This document shows, in pieces, positions 26,317 to 35,344 of a stretch of DNA of 52,784 bases (positions are counted from its first letter, which is position 1; each line of letters starts with the position of its first letter). The stretch covers positions 1 to 52,784 of the forward strand of contig CAMLLO010000030.1 in assembly GCA_946480915.1 (NCBI GenBank), in the 5' to 3' direction. The stretch is from an uncultured Sphingobacteriaceae bacterium. Its GTDB lineage: Bacteria; Bacteroidota; Bacteroidia; Sphingobacteriales; Sphingobacteriaceae. The position numbers and the translations under genes were made by a program. The notes under the pieces are model-generated. The model was given only the letters and a program-made list of their open reading frames with translations, did not search any database and was not told the DNA's origin.

Positions 26317-26350
26317 GATTATTAAAATAATTTTTAATTTTTTAATAATC
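26317..26350 (-). terminator. AT-rich hairpin at the end of the nuo operon
   Basis: GATTATTAAAA (26317-26327) and TTTTAATAATC (26340-26350) form an 11-bp inverted repeat around a 12-nt loop that overlaps the nuoN stop. A stem made almost only of A-T pairs is weak, so termination here is tentative. Confidence 0.35.
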
Positions 26351-27728
26351 AGATAAGATCGGAAATAAAACCCGGATAAATTCCTAAGATCAATGTAGCA
26401 AGGGTAGAGATAATCAATACGAATTTAAAAGCTGCAGGAATTAATAATTCATTACGTTCGGCATCTTTAAAATACATGGCGATAACAACGCGTAAGTAAT
26501 AGAATATACCCACTATTGCGTTTAGTACAGCGAAAACCGCCAGCCATGTATGATATTGAGACAAAGCTCCTGCAAACATCATAAACTTACCGATAAAGCC
26601 CGCCGTTAAGGGGATCCCTGCCAGCGAAAGCATCGCCACTGTTAAGGTTATAGCAAGCAAAGGGTTTTTCTTAGCCAGGCCGTTAAAACTATCAAAGCTA
26701 TCGCTCCCGACTTGTTTCTGCACCACCATCAAAGCAGCAAAAGCTATAATCGAAGCAATGGTATAAGCTGCTGCATATACAAAAATAGCACTGTCTGAAG
26801 AGCTGCTTAACGCGATCAGGGCAAAGAGCATATAACCAACATGAGAGATACTTGAAAACGCCAGCATTCTTTTGAAGTGCTGCTGGTATACGGCAGTAAC
26901 ATTTCCTATCAGCAAGGATAATGAGGCAAGCACAACCAGCACCGGTGTCCAGAACTCCATCAAGGGCGACATGCTGATATAGAACAGTCGCAGGAATGCT
27001 GCGAATACTGCTGTTTTTACCACCGTACTCATAAACGCTGTAATGAGCGTAGGCGCTCCCTCATAAACATCAGGAGTCCAGAAATGAAAAGGGGCAGATC
27101 CTGCTTTAAAGCTTAACCCTATAATAGTCAACAAAATTCCCGCATAAAATATCGGCGAAATTTGGCTCCCGTTCGCATAATTTCTTATTTCTGCCAGATC
27201 GAAAGAACCTGAAGCTCCATACAACAAGGTGATTCCGAACAAGAGAAAACCAGTTGAAAAAGCGCCCATAAGGAAATATTTCAAGGCAGCTTCATTCGAG
27301 GCGTAATCACGCTTCTTTATTCCCGTAAGAATGTATAAGCTAACCGACATTATCTCTATCCCGATAAAGAGCATAGACAGGTTGTGATAAGATACGATGA
27401 TGATGATACCAACCAACGAAAAAAGTATGATGGTATAGTATTCTGCCACATTCGAACTGATACGCTCAAAGTAATCTTTCGAGAGCATCAATATTAAAAT
27501 AGTAGATAAAATAGCTATGCCAGAGAAAGCCACAGCAAAATTATTAAACAGCAGCATACCACTGAAAATGGTATGGGCATTGTTAGCCAAATCCCAGTGA
27601 TTAAGGTTTAGCCCCAACGCGCCTGCCAGGCCGATGACAGAAACAGGCAATAATGCTTTGCTTGCTTTAAAAAGTCCGAGGTATAGAACCAGTATAGCTA
27701 AAAGAGATATCGTTATTATTACGTCCAT
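26349..27728 (-). CDS. nuoN: NADH-quinone oxidoreductase subunit N
   Basis: A 459-residue antiporter-like membrane subunit of complex I with about 14 helices. The segment SVSLYILTGIKKRDYASNEAALKYFL and the proton-channel Lys/Glu-bearing helices (KAGSAPFHFWTPDVYEGAP, SISHVGYMLFA) are hallmarks. It is the last gene of the nuo operon, 17 bp after nuoM. Confidence 0.95.
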   Translation of the reverse strand: MDVIITISLLAILVLYLGLFKASKALLPVSVIGLAGALGLNLNHWDLANNAHTIFSGMLLFNNFAVAFSGIAILSTILILMLSKDYFERISSNVAEYYTIILFSLVGIIIIVSYHNLSMLFIGIEIMSVSLYILTGIKKRDYASNEAALKYFLMGAFSTGFLLFGITLLYGASGSFDLAEIRNYANGSQISPIFYAGILLTIIGLSFKAGSAPFHFWTPDVYEGAPTLITAFMSTVVKTAVFAAFLRLFYISMSPLMEFWTPVLVVLASLSLLIGNVTAVYQQHFKRMLAFSSISHVGYMLFALIALSSSSDSAIFVYAAAYTIASIIAFAALMVVQKQVGSDSFDSFNGLAKKNPLLAITLTVAMLSLAGIPLTAGFIGKFMMFAGALSQYHTWLAVFAVLNAIVGIFYYLRVVIAMYFKDAERNELLIPAAFKFVLIISTLATLILGIYPGFISDLI

Positions 27729-27745
27729 GTTGTCTCTATCACTTT

Positions 27746-29227
27746 CTAATGTATGTATGGATTTATTCCCGCAATGCGATTATTCACAAATTCAATCAAT
27801 GCCTTAGAAGAAGCACTGGAAATATCTAATAAAGACTGAGGATAAACACCGATAAAAATTACGAGAGCGCCCACTATAAGTAAAACCACCTTTTCTGAAC
27901 CCGTAATTTCGGGAAAATTAAGAGTGCTGTCGTTCGTTTCGCCGAGCATAACACGCTGATACATTCTAAGCATGTACACCGCACTGAATATTATTGTTAA
28001 TCCAGAAATTGCTGCGGCCCAGATATTGTATTTATAAACCCCGAACAGAAGCAAAAACTCGCCGATAAAACCATTAGTAAGTGGCAAGGCGACTGTTCCA
28101 AGCAAAATGATTAAAAAAGCAATGGCAAACTGAGGTGCAACTTTTGCAATACCGCCCATACTGCTGATGTCTCTGGTATTTAGTCGTCTGCTGATAATGT
28201 CCAATACGAAGAACAAACCGAAAACATTGATACCGTGACTAATCATTTGGATCATGGCACCCTGTAATCCCTGAGCGTTCCAGGCAAAAATACCCGCGGA
28301 TATTAATCCAACGTGAGAAATGGATGAATATGCAACCAGTCGTTTTGCATCTTTTTGGGTAAAAGCTATTATCGCGGCATATACTACACCTATAACCGAT
28401 AATATTAATGCTGTCTGCCCCCATTCAACAAAGCCAAGTGGCGCTATCGGAATTAGCCAGCGGATCACACCGTAAATACCCATTTTTAGCATAATACCTG
28501 ATAACAACATGGTTCCTTGTGTCGGCGCCTCTGTATAGGTATCGGGTTGCCAGGTGTGGAAAGGGAAAATCGGCATTTTAACGGCAAATGCCAGGAAAAA
28601 AGCCCAGAAGATCCAGCCCTGCGTTGCAGCATCCAGGTTCAGGTTATAGAACGACTCGATGCTAAAACTTTTGTAAGGTGTATTGACGTACATAAAAATA
28701 ATACCTAAAAGCATTATTAAACTTCCGCCGATGGTATATATGAAAAACTTTAGGTTCACCCTGATCCTGTTTGCACCACCCCAAATGGCGCAAATAAAGT
28801 AGATAGGTATCAAAGCTGCTTCCCAGCCGATATAAAAAAGGAAGGCATCCAGGGCCGTAAAGACAAGCAAAAGCCCGCTTTGCATAAACAGGATCAATCC
28901 GTAAAACGCTCCGGGATTCTTATAATTATGCTTAAAGCTCGAAAGAATGATAAGCGGCATTAAGCCGTTGGTCAAAAGAACCATCATCATACTTATTCCA
29001 TCAATTCCGGCCCTGAAGCGAATACCGTAAGTGCTTAACCAAGGGTAATCAACGCCAAACTGAAATTTCGAAGAATATTGGTTGAAGGCAATAAGGAGAT
29101 AAGCGGTCAGGCCTAAAGATAACAACGACCAGATTAATGCCAGGGTTTTTGCCTGTTGTGATTTACCAAGCAACGATGTAAAGATTGCACCGAGGATGGG
29201 TAAAAATATAAGCAGTAAAATTTCCAT
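27746..29227 (-). CDS. nuoM: NADH-quinone oxidoreductase subunit M
   Basis: A 493-residue antiporter-like proton-pumping subunit. Recognisable parts are GIDGISMMMVLLTNGLMPLI, the helix with FYIGWEAALIPIYF, PFHTWQPDTYTEAPT and KRLVAYSSISHVGLI. The length is normal for NuoM. It sits between nuoL and nuoN with about 20-bp gaps. Confidence 0.96.
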   Translation of the reverse strand: MEILLLIFLPILGAIFTSLLGKSQQAKTLALIWSLLSLGLTAYLLIAFNQYSSKFQFGVDYPWLSTYGIRFRAGIDGISMMMVLLTNGLMPLIILSSFKHNYKNPGAFYGLILFMQSGLLLVFTALDAFLFYIGWEAALIPIYFICAIWGGANRIRVNLKFFIYTIGGSLIMLLGIIFMYVNTPYKSFSIESFYNLNLDAATQGWIFWAFFLAFAVKMPIFPFHTWQPDTYTEAPTQGTMLLSGIMLKMGIYGVIRWLIPIAPLGFVEWGQTALILSVIGVVYAAIIAFTQKDAKRLVAYSSISHVGLISAGIFAWNAQGLQGAMIQMISHGINVFGLFFVLDIISRRLNTRDISSMGGIAKVAPQFAIAFLIILLGTVALPLTNGFIGEFLLLFGVYKYNIWAAAISGLTIIFSAVYMLRMYQRVMLGETNDSTLNFPEITGSEKVVLLIVGALVIFIGVYPQSLLDISSASSKALIEFVNNRIAGINPYIH

Positions 29228-29248
29228 CTATGTGTCTTATCCCTCTTA

Positions 29249-31156
29249 TTATATGTTATAGAATCCGTATAGAAGCAAGCCTATAATACCTGCAACCATC
29301 ATAAAAATATAAAAACCAATATTACCTGACTGTAATAAACGCATGCCTTTTGACGCCTCCGTGGTCCCGCTGCCTAAGCCGTTTACCAAACCGTCTATAC
29401 CTGCCTTATCGACAACCTTGAAGAAAAATCCTGACAAGGCGTTCAAGGGCTTCGTGATGATCACATCATAAATTTCATCGATATAATACTTGTTATACGA
29501 CAAACCTGCCAGCAAACCTCTGTCGGAAGTATCTGCCGCTGGCACATGGTTATTTTTAGAATATTTTACAAAAGCAATATAGGCTGCAATTAAAGCTCCC
29601 AGCACAGACACTCCCATCAAAAGATATTCAGTGGTATGTTCCAGCTTTAAGTGTCCCATTCTTGCATTCGATTCAAAAAATACCGGACTCAGAAACCTAG
29701 CCAACCAGTGATTGCCACCCATCACTTCAGGTATACCTAAAAGTCCTCCCAAAGCCGAAAGCACTGCAAGAACTATCAGTGGAATGGTCATGCTTTTTGG
29801 AGACTCGTGTAAATGATGCTCCTGCTCCTGGGTTCCTCTGAATTTATTATCGAATGTCAAAAACAGCATCCGGAACATGTAGAATGAGGTGAACAGCGCA
29901 CCAATCACGCCCAATACCCATAGAATCTTGCTATGCTCATAGGCATGGGCCAGAATTTCATCTTTTGAAAAGAAACCAGAAAACGGAGGAATACCCGCAA
30001 TTGCAATCGTACCTACCAGCATGGTGATAAATGTAATCGGTAGTTTCTTTTTCAATCCTCCCATAAATCTCATATCCTGCTCATTGCTCACGGCGTGAAT
30101 CACCGAACCGGCCCCAAGGAACAGCAAAGCTTTAAAGAAAGCATGTGTAAGTACGTGGAAAAAAGCCCCGGTATAGGCGCCAACTCCCAAACCAAGGAAC
30201 ATATATCCTAGTTGTGAGACTGTTGAATAAGCCAGTACTTTTTTAATATCCGTTTGCGTGATAGCAATAGTAGCAGCTAAAAGGGCAGTGGCAATACCAA
30301 TACTTGCTATAACCGTAAGTGTTATCGGAGAAAGAGTAAATAAGATGTTCGAGCGGGCTATCATATAGATACCGGCAGTTACCATTGTTGCAGCATGTAT
30401 TAAGGCCGAAACAGGTGTCGGGCCGGCCATCGCATCAGGCAACCAGGTAAACAAAGGAATTTGGGCAGACTTTCCGATTGCACCCACAAATAACAGCAGG
30501 GTAATCAGCGTAAGCACACTGTTATTTGGCGCCAAATTTGCCGCGGCTGGAAACACCCTGGAAAACTCGAGACTTCCGAATGTGGTAAAAATCAAGAATA
30601 CACCTATTAAGAATCCCAAATCGCCAATGCGATTCATTACGAAGGCTTTTTTAGCGGCACTTGCGTAAGATGAATTAGTAAACCAAAATCCGATGAGCAG
30701 ATATGAACATAATCCAACACCTTCCCAACCGATAAACATGATCACATAATTAGACCCCAATACCAGTAAAAGCATGAAGAATACAAATAGGTTTAAATAG
30801 GAAAAGAACTTTCCAAAACCTGTATCGTGATGCATATAGCCAATCGAGTACACATGAATAAGGAAGCCAATACCTGTAACGATCAGTAGCATCAGGGAGC
30901 TTAAAGGATCTACCTGGAAGGAGAAGGGAACTAAAAGATTTCCGGCCTGTATCCAGTCAAATAGCGGAACGACGAAAGTTTTGGATGCCCCGCCCTGTAA
31001 TTCTGCGAAGATGGCGATACTAACTGCAAATGAAAGGAATACTGTAAGGCTGCCAATAAATCCCGACACCGCTTTAGGAATACTATTTCTGCCCAGGCCT
31101 AATATAAGGAAGCCTATTAATGGAAATAAAGGAACGAGCCAAACTAAATTTATCAT
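29249..31156 (-). CDS. nuoL: NADH-quinone oxidoreductase subunit L
   Basis: A 635-residue antiporter-like subunit. The N-terminal core carries VDPLSSLMLLIVTGIGFLIH, FIGWEGVGLCSYLLIGFW, FTWLPDAMAGPTPVSALIHA and KKVLAYSTVSQLGYM. The C-terminal extension, the long lateral helix that clamps the membrane arm, is present. It lies 30 bp after nuoK. Confidence 0.96.
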   Translation of the reverse strand: MINLVWLVPLFPLIGFLILGLGRNSIPKAVSGFIGSLTVFLSFAVSIAIFAELQGGASKTFVVPLFDWIQAGNLLVPFSFQVDPLSSLMLLIVTGIGFLIHVYSIGYMHHDTGFGKFFSYLNLFVFFMLLLVLGSNYVIMFIGWEGVGLCSYLLIGFWFTNSSYASAAKKAFVMNRIGDLGFLIGVFLIFTTFGSLEFSRVFPAAANLAPNNSVLTLITLLLFVGAIGKSAQIPLFTWLPDAMAGPTPVSALIHAATMVTAGIYMIARSNILFTLSPITLTVIASIGIATALLAATIAITQTDIKKVLAYSTVSQLGYMFLGLGVGAYTGAFFHVLTHAFFKALLFLGAGSVIHAVSNEQDMRFMGGLKKKLPITFITMLVGTIAIAGIPPFSGFFSKDEILAHAYEHSKILWVLGVIGALFTSFYMFRMLFLTFDNKFRGTQEQEHHLHESPKSMTIPLIVLAVLSALGGLLGIPEVMGGNHWLARFLSPVFFESNARMGHLKLEHTTEYLLMGVSVLGALIAAYIAFVKYSKNNHVPAADTSDRGLLAGLSYNKYYIDEIYDVIITKPLNALSGFFFKVVDKAGIDGLVNGLGSGTTEASKGMRLLQSGNIGFYIFMMVAGIIGLLLYGFYNI

Positions 31157-31186
31157 GAACGTTTTCGACGTTTAATTCTCAAAAAA

Positions 31187-31516
31187 TTACCATTTCAGCC
31201 TGTTCAACACGTTGATATCGGTTGAACTGGTGTTTCTATATATCATAACAATAATGGCTAATCCTACCGCTACTTCTGCGGCCGCAAGTGCCATAACAAA
31301 GAATACAAATACTTGTCCTGATGCATCTCCCCTGTAAGCCGAAAAAGCCGCTAACAAAAGGTTTACAGCATTTAGCATTAACTCAACAGACATAAAGATC
31401 ACAATGGCATTACGGCGTATTAAAACTCCGATCACACCTATGCAAAAGATAATTGAACAAAATAAGATATAGTGGTTGAGCGGGACGCCCTGGATTGAAT
31501 TTGTAATTGATTCCAT
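31187..31516 (-). CDS. nuoK: NADH-quinone oxidoreductase subunit K
   Basis: A 109-residue, three-helix membrane subunit. The essential Glu lies in FMSVELMLNAVNLLL, and a second membrane Glu in AAAEVAVGLAIIV. The start abuts the nuoJ stop without a gap, which suggests coupling. Confidence 0.96.
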   Translation of the reverse strand: MESITNSIQGVPLNHYILFCSIIFCIGVIGVLIRRNAIVIFMSVELMLNAVNLLLAAFSAYRGDASGQVFVFFVMALAAAEVAVGLAIIVMIYRNTSSTDINVLNRLKW

Positions 31517-32014
31517 TTATACTTTATTTGGGTCCTTTTTAGCGAGTAAAACAGCTCCAACCATTGCTGACAATAATAAAATAGAAGATATTTCGAAAGG
31601 AAGAAGGAATTCTTTAAAGAGCACCTTTCCTAAATTTTTGACCAATCCAATTCCAGGGTTTTTTAAAATAACCGGAGCTGATTCACCTAAAGCTTTAAAA
31701 GAAGCTACCAGAGTAACCAATAAGCACATCCCGGCAACTGCACCTGCAACCTTTATAAGGGTTGATTTCATCGGTTCAGAATCTTCATTAAGATTTAAAA
31801 GCATCAAAACGAAGAGGAAAAGCACCATAATGGCACCCATATAAACTATAAAGTTTACGATGGCCAAAAATTGAGCGTTTAGTAAGATATAATGAATAGT
31901 GAAAGTGAAAAAGGTGACGATTAGATACAGTACACTATAAACCGGGTTCTTAGAAAAGATAACCAGTAATGAAAAGAAGATGGATAAAAAGGCAATTAAA
32001 TAGAATAAATTCAT
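31517..32014 (-). CDS. nuoJ: NADH-quinone oxidoreductase subunit J
   Basis: A 165-residue membrane subunit with about five helices. The typical segment NPVYSVLYLIVTFFTFTIHY and the following VYMGAIMVLFLFVLMLL (the pi-bulge helix of the proton path) are clear. It is separated from nuoI by 67 bp that hold a strong hairpin (32032-32071). Confidence 0.95.
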   Translation of the reverse strand: MNLFYLIAFLSIFFSLLVIFSKNPVYSVLYLIVTFFTFTIHYILLNAQFLAIVNFIVYMGAIMVLFLFVLMLLNLNEDSEPMKSTLIKVAGAVAGMCLLVTLVASFKALGESAPVILKNPGIGLVKNLGKVLFKEFLLPFEISSILLLSAMVGAVLLAKKDPNKV

Positions 32015-32031
32015 TAATTGTATGTTTGTTT

Positions 32032-32071
32032 CTTTGCCATCTTCTCCGTTATGCGGAAAAGATGGGCAAAG
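32032..32071. other. Strong intercistronic hairpin between nuoI and nuoJ
   Basis: Arms at 32032-32048 and 32054-32071 pair over about 16 bp, with one bulged G, one mismatch and the loop TTATG. The arm CTTTGCCATCTT faces AAGATGGGCAAAG. There is no T-run on the transcribed (minus) strand, so a role in mRNA processing or stability, or a palindromic repeat element, is more likely than termination. Confidence 0.6.
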
Positions 32072-32081
32072 GTATAATTTT

Positions 32082-32579
32082 TTACGATTTCAAGGGAGAT
32101 TCAACCAGTTTATCTTTACCGAAAATAAAATCTTTTCTCAGGTAATCAGCCTCTAAAAATGGTCCATCTAGATAAATTGCTTCTTTCGGACAAGCTTCTT
32201 CACACAGTCCACAGAAAATGCAACGAAGCATATTTACTTCATAAACGGCTGCATACTTTTCTTCACGATACAATTGCTCTTCGCCCTTTTTACGTTCAGC
32301 AGCAATCATTGTGATCGCTTCTGCCGGACAAGCCAATGCACACAAACCGCAGGCAGTACAGCGCTCGCGACCCTCTTCATCTCTTTTCAACGAGTGCAGG
32401 CCACGCCAGTTCTCAGACATAGGTCTTTCCTGCTCCGGATAAAAGATAGTCTCTTTCTTTAAAAACATATGACGAAAAGTAATGGCAAGTCCTCTGATAA
32501 TTGCAGGAAGATATATTCTCTCTGCAAAAGTCATTGGCTTTTGTTCGATTACTTTTTTTCGGTTACTTAATGATTCCAT
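32082..32579 (-). CDS. nuoI: NADH-quinone oxidoreductase subunit I
   Basis: A 165-residue ferredoxin-like subunit with two [4Fe-4S] motifs: C74-x2-C77-x2-C80-x3-C84 and C120-x2-C123-x2-C126-x3-C130 (clusters N6a and N6b). The upstream side is unusual: 240 noncoding bases separate it from nuoH, with a direct repeat reaching into its start codon. Confidence 0.95.
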   Translation of the reverse strand: MESLSNRKKVIEQKPMTFAERIYLPAIIRGLAITFRHMFLKKETIFYPEQERPMSENWRGLHSLKRDEEGRERCTACGLCALACPAEAITMIAAERKKGEEQLYREEKYAAVYEVNMLRCIFCGLCEEACPKEAIYLDGPFLEADYLRKDFIFGKDKLVESPLKS

Positions 32580-32696
32580 ATAAATAAGGTAAAAGGTGAA
32601 AGTTTAAAAGTGAAAACCAGACCAAAATTCTGCTTATCCTTTCTTCTTCTTATATACCCTTGTTTTAATATTTTATATAAATTAAGGTAAAAGGTG
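32578..32696. repeat. Pair of 21/22-bp direct repeats upstream of nuoI
   Basis: Copies at 32578-32598 and 32675-32696 are identical except for one inserted T (core AAGGTAAAAGGTG). They flank 76 bp. The first copy includes two bases of the nuoI initiator codon and its leader. The arrangement looks like a local duplication or the scar of an insertion. Confidence 0.6.
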
Positions 32697-32760
32697 GTAG
32701 GTAAACGGAAAGGTATTTCAAATACATCTCTCCTATTTATCTAACCTCGTTCCGCCCCAT

Positions 32761-32825
32761 TTTTTACTTTTTACTTACTACTTCTTACTCAGTACTTGCT
32801 ACTTAATACTTACTACTCCCTACTT
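32761..32825. repeat. Degenerate TACTT simple-sequence tract
   Basis: Just beyond the nuoH stop on the transcribed strand is a run of diverged TTTTTACTT / TACTTACT / TACTTGCT units. It has no coding or hairpin potential and fills the rest of the nuoH-nuoI gap. Confidence 0.5.
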
Positions 32826-33869
32826 AAAATAAGTATCCTTCACAACTATCCAAATCCCCGTTATTACAATATTTGCAATTCCCAGTGGGATAAGCACTTT
32901 CCATCCCAAATTCATCAACTGATCGTAGCGGAAACGCGGAACAGTCCAGCGAACCCACATAAAGAAGAAAATGAAGAAGAATATTTTTGCGAAAAGGAAT
33001 GCTACACCCAGAGCTGTTACCCAGTTTTGATGTATTCCCATCTCAAGCAAATTATTCATAAAGGGAAAGTTATACCCGCCAAAGTAAAGCGTTGACATCA
33101 CCGCTGATGAAATAAACATATTGATGTATTCAGCGAATAAAAAGCCTCCCAGTTTCATGCCCGAATATTCGGTATGATAACCTCCCACCAACTCATTCTC
33201 ACTTTCTGGTAAATCGAACGGAGTTCTGTTACATTCTGCAAATGCACAGATTATAAATATTAAAAAACCCAAGGGCTGTACCCAAACGTTCCAGTTTACA
33301 AATCCGCTTTGCTGCTCGGCAATAGTTTTAAGCGATAAACTGCCGGTTACCATCAAAAGAGCAATAATTGATAATCCCATTGCAATTTCATAACTGATGT
33401 TTTGTGATGCCGCACGAATGGCACCCATCAGTGAAAACTTATTATTGGATGCCCAGCCACCAATCATTATACCGTAAACACCCAAAGAGACTACCCCGAA
33501 AATGTATAGAATACCTACATTAATATCGGCTACCTGAAGTTCCACTACCGTGTCGCCAAAAGTTAGTGTTTGTCCGAATGGGATTACTGCACTACCGATC
33601 AATGCTGTTAGCAGCGCCAGAGAAGGTCCGGCAATAAACAAAAAAGCATTTGATTGCGAAGGGATGATCTCTTCTTTAAAAAACATTTTGGCCCCATCGG
33701 CCAAAGGCTGCAATAAACCGTTCCATCCGGCGCGGTGCGGACCAACTCTTCCCTGAAGGAAAGCCGCAATTTTACGTTCAGCTAAGGTAGAATAGGCTGC
33801 AACGCCCAATGATACCGCAAATATTACAGTAACTAAAACGAATTTCTCTATTACGAATGCTAATTCCAT
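32820..33869 (-). CDS. nuoH: NADH-quinone oxidoreductase subunit H
   Basis: A 349-residue membrane subunit at the quinone site, with eight helices. Hallmarks are AERKIAAFLQGRVGPHRAG, KMFFKEEIIPSQSN, ECNRTPFDLPESENELVGGY and MWVRWTVPRFRYDQLMNLGW. Its start and the nuoG stop share one base (TAATG), so it is translationally coupled to nuoG. Confidence 0.97.
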   Translation of the reverse strand: MELAFVIEKFVLVTVIFAVSLGVAAYSTLAERKIAAFLQGRVGPHRAGWNGLLQPLADGAKMFFKEEIIPSQSNAFLFIAGPSLALLTALIGSAVIPFGQTLTFGDTVVELQVADINVGILYIFGVVSLGVYGIMIGGWASNNKFSLMGAIRAASQNISYEIAMGLSIIALLMVTGSLSLKTIAEQQSGFVNWNVWVQPLGFLIFIICAFAECNRTPFDLPESENELVGGYHTEYSGMKLGGFLFAEYINMFISSAVMSTLYFGGYNFPFMNNLLEMGIHQNWVTALGVAFLFAKIFFFIFFFMWVRWTVPRFRYDQLMNLGWKVLIPLGIANIVITGIWIVVKDTYFK

Positions 33870-34864
33870 TAGTGATGTTTAGTTGCTCTTTCGAATTCTT
33901 CTTTATTCGCTTCCTGCAAAGCATGATTTTTTCTAACAACTGCAGGCGGAGCTAATTGCTCATAATGATTGGCTGAAATTACCGAGTGATTAGAAATTTT
34001 TCTCGGACCTTCGATAACCCAATCGCTGGTGTTTTTCGTTTCAAAACGACAGGTATTGCAGATAAAGTCCTCCACCTCACCATAAACATCTTTACGTCCG
34101 GTTACCCGGATAACATCCTCACCTTTATACCACAAAGCTACCTTCCCAGCGCAAGTAGGACAATCGCGATGTGCATCTACAGGCTTGCTAAACCAAACAC
34201 GCTGTTTAAAACGGAAGGTTTTGTCTGTTAAGGCACCTACCGGACATACGTCAATTACATTTCCGGAAAAATCGTTATCGATTGCTTTTTCAATATAGGT
34301 TGAAATTTCTGAGGCGTCGCCGCGACCTAAAATCCCGTGCTCGCGACTATCAGTTAACTGATCTGCCACATACACACAACGGTAGCATAAAATACATCGC
34401 GTCATATGCAGCTGAATCTTATCGCCTATGTCAATTTTGTCGAAAGTTCTGCGCTCAAATTCGTATCGGGTCGCTTCGGCCCCATGCTCGTAGCTTAGAT
34501 CCTGCAAATGACATTCACCAGCCTGATCGCAAATAGGGCAATCGAGCGGATGGTTGATCAATAACATCTCCACAACGCCTTTTCTAGCTTCCTTCACTTC
34601 CGGCGAAGTAATATTCTCGACCTCCATGCCATCCATTACTGTAGTGCGGCACGAAGCCACCAGTTTCGGCATCGGACGAGGGTCTTTTTCTGAACCCTTA
34701 CTCACTTTCACAAGACAGGTACGGCATTTTCCGCCACTGCCCTCTAATTTGGAATAATAGCACATTGCCGGAGGCACAATGTCTCCGCCAATCTGACGGG
34801 CAGCATTCAGGATACTTGTTCCCGGTTCTACCTCGATGCTTATTCCATCTATTGTAACTTTCAT
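33869..34864 (-). CDS. nuoG: Short NuoG-type subunit (iron-sulfur part only)
   Basis: A 331-residue protein that matches only the N-terminal part of NuoG, which is 700-900 residues in most bacteria. Visible sites are the [2Fe-2S] N1b (C35, C47, C50, C72), the His-Cys3 cluster (H105, C109, C112, C118), a [4Fe-4S] N4 set (C157, C160, C163, C207) and an extra pair of CxxC motifs (C235/C238, C269/C272) where the molybdopterin-like domain would begin. That domain is absent. The stop is coupled to nuoH (TAATG), so the short form looks like a settled gene end, not damage. It is separated from nuoF by an inserted four-helix-bundle gene. Confidence 0.92.
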   Translation of the reverse strand: MKVTIDGISIEVEPGTSILNAARQIGGDIVPPAMCYYSKLEGSGGKCRTCLVKVSKGSEKDPRPMPKLVASCRTTVMDGMEVENITSPEVKEARKGVVEMLLINHPLDCPICDQAGECHLQDLSYEHGAEATRYEFERRTFDKIDIGDKIQLHMTRCILCYRCVYVADQLTDSREHGILGRGDASEISTYIEKAIDNDFSGNVIDVCPVGALTDKTFRFKQRVWFSKPVDAHRDCPTCAGKVALWYKGEDVIRVTGRKDVYGEVEDFICNTCRFETKNTSDWVIEGPRKISNHSVISANHYEQLAPPAVVRKNHALQEANKEEFERATKHH

Positions 34865-34865
34865 T

Positions 34866-34973
34866 ATAAATTAAAAAGTTAAAAGTTAAAATTAAAAATG
34901 CCTGTATAGAGCATTAAAAAATTAAAAATGACATTTTGCAAAATGCTTTATAGTCAAAAATTAAAACGTAGCA
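34866..34973. repeat. AT-rich flank of the four-helix-bundle cassette (nuoG side)
   Basis: This holds GTTAAAATTAAAAA (34885-34898), which matches 13 of 14 bases of the inverted repeat unit on the nuoF side, plus further TTAAAAATTAAAA-like copies near 34915 and 34955. A perfect short palindrome CATTTTGCAAAATG lies at 34932-34945. It separates the nuoG ATG from the stop of the inserted gene. Confidence 0.55.
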
Positions 34974-35339
34974 TCAATTATTCTTATCGAGATTGATAAC
35001 TATGGAAGCAATTATTTTAGAGAGTTCAGCACTCTCATTAATTAATTCTTCGTGCCTTTGTTCGGAGACCTTAGAAACTTTGGAATCCTTTATCAAATTC
35101 AACCAATATTTGGTTTCATTTGCAGATTTTAAAGCTATTAAATAAAACTTTCTAAAGTCTTTTCTGGAACAACCTGCTTTTCCTTCTTCAATATTTGCTC
35201 CTACAGAAGTTCCGCTCCTAAGTACCTGGTCAAAAAGAGAAAAATAAATTCTTTCAAATCTAGACTGAGCGACAAATTGTATAATTTCCCTTGAGAAATT
35301 ATAGCTTCTTTCTTTTATATCGAAAGGTTTGGCACTCAT
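34974..35339 (-). CDS. Four-helix-bundle protein (23S rRNA intervening-sequence protein family)
   Basis: A 121-residue, mostly helical protein of the S23/IVP four-helix-bundle family. The family pattern is clear: NFSREIIQFV, then FDQVLRSGTSVGANIEEGKA, then KDFRKFYLIALKSANETKYW, and a final helix. Relatives are encoded inside intervening sequences of 23S rRNA in some bacteria and at scattered chromosomal sites in Bacteroidota; their molecular function is not established. Here the gene lies inside the nuo operon, same strand, between nuoF (22 bp away) and nuoG (109 bp away), with AT-rich inverted and tandem repeats on both sides. It has no evident role in complex I. Confidence 0.88.
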   Translation of the reverse strand: MSAKPFDIKERSYNFSREIIQFVAQSRFERIYFSLFDQVLRSGTSVGANIEEGKAGCSRKDFRKFYLIALKSANETKYWLNLIKDSKVSKVSEQRHEELINESAELSKIIASIVINLDKNN

Positions 35340-35344
35340 GCAGG

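Noticed and set aside
32761..32825. CRISPR-like array in the TACTT tract
   Set aside because: Units are short and diverged, with no spacers of constant length and no cas genes.
33869..34864. NuoG truncated by the neighbouring insertion
   Set aside because: The cassette lies before the nuoG start, while the missing domain is at the other end, where nuoG is coupled to nuoH.
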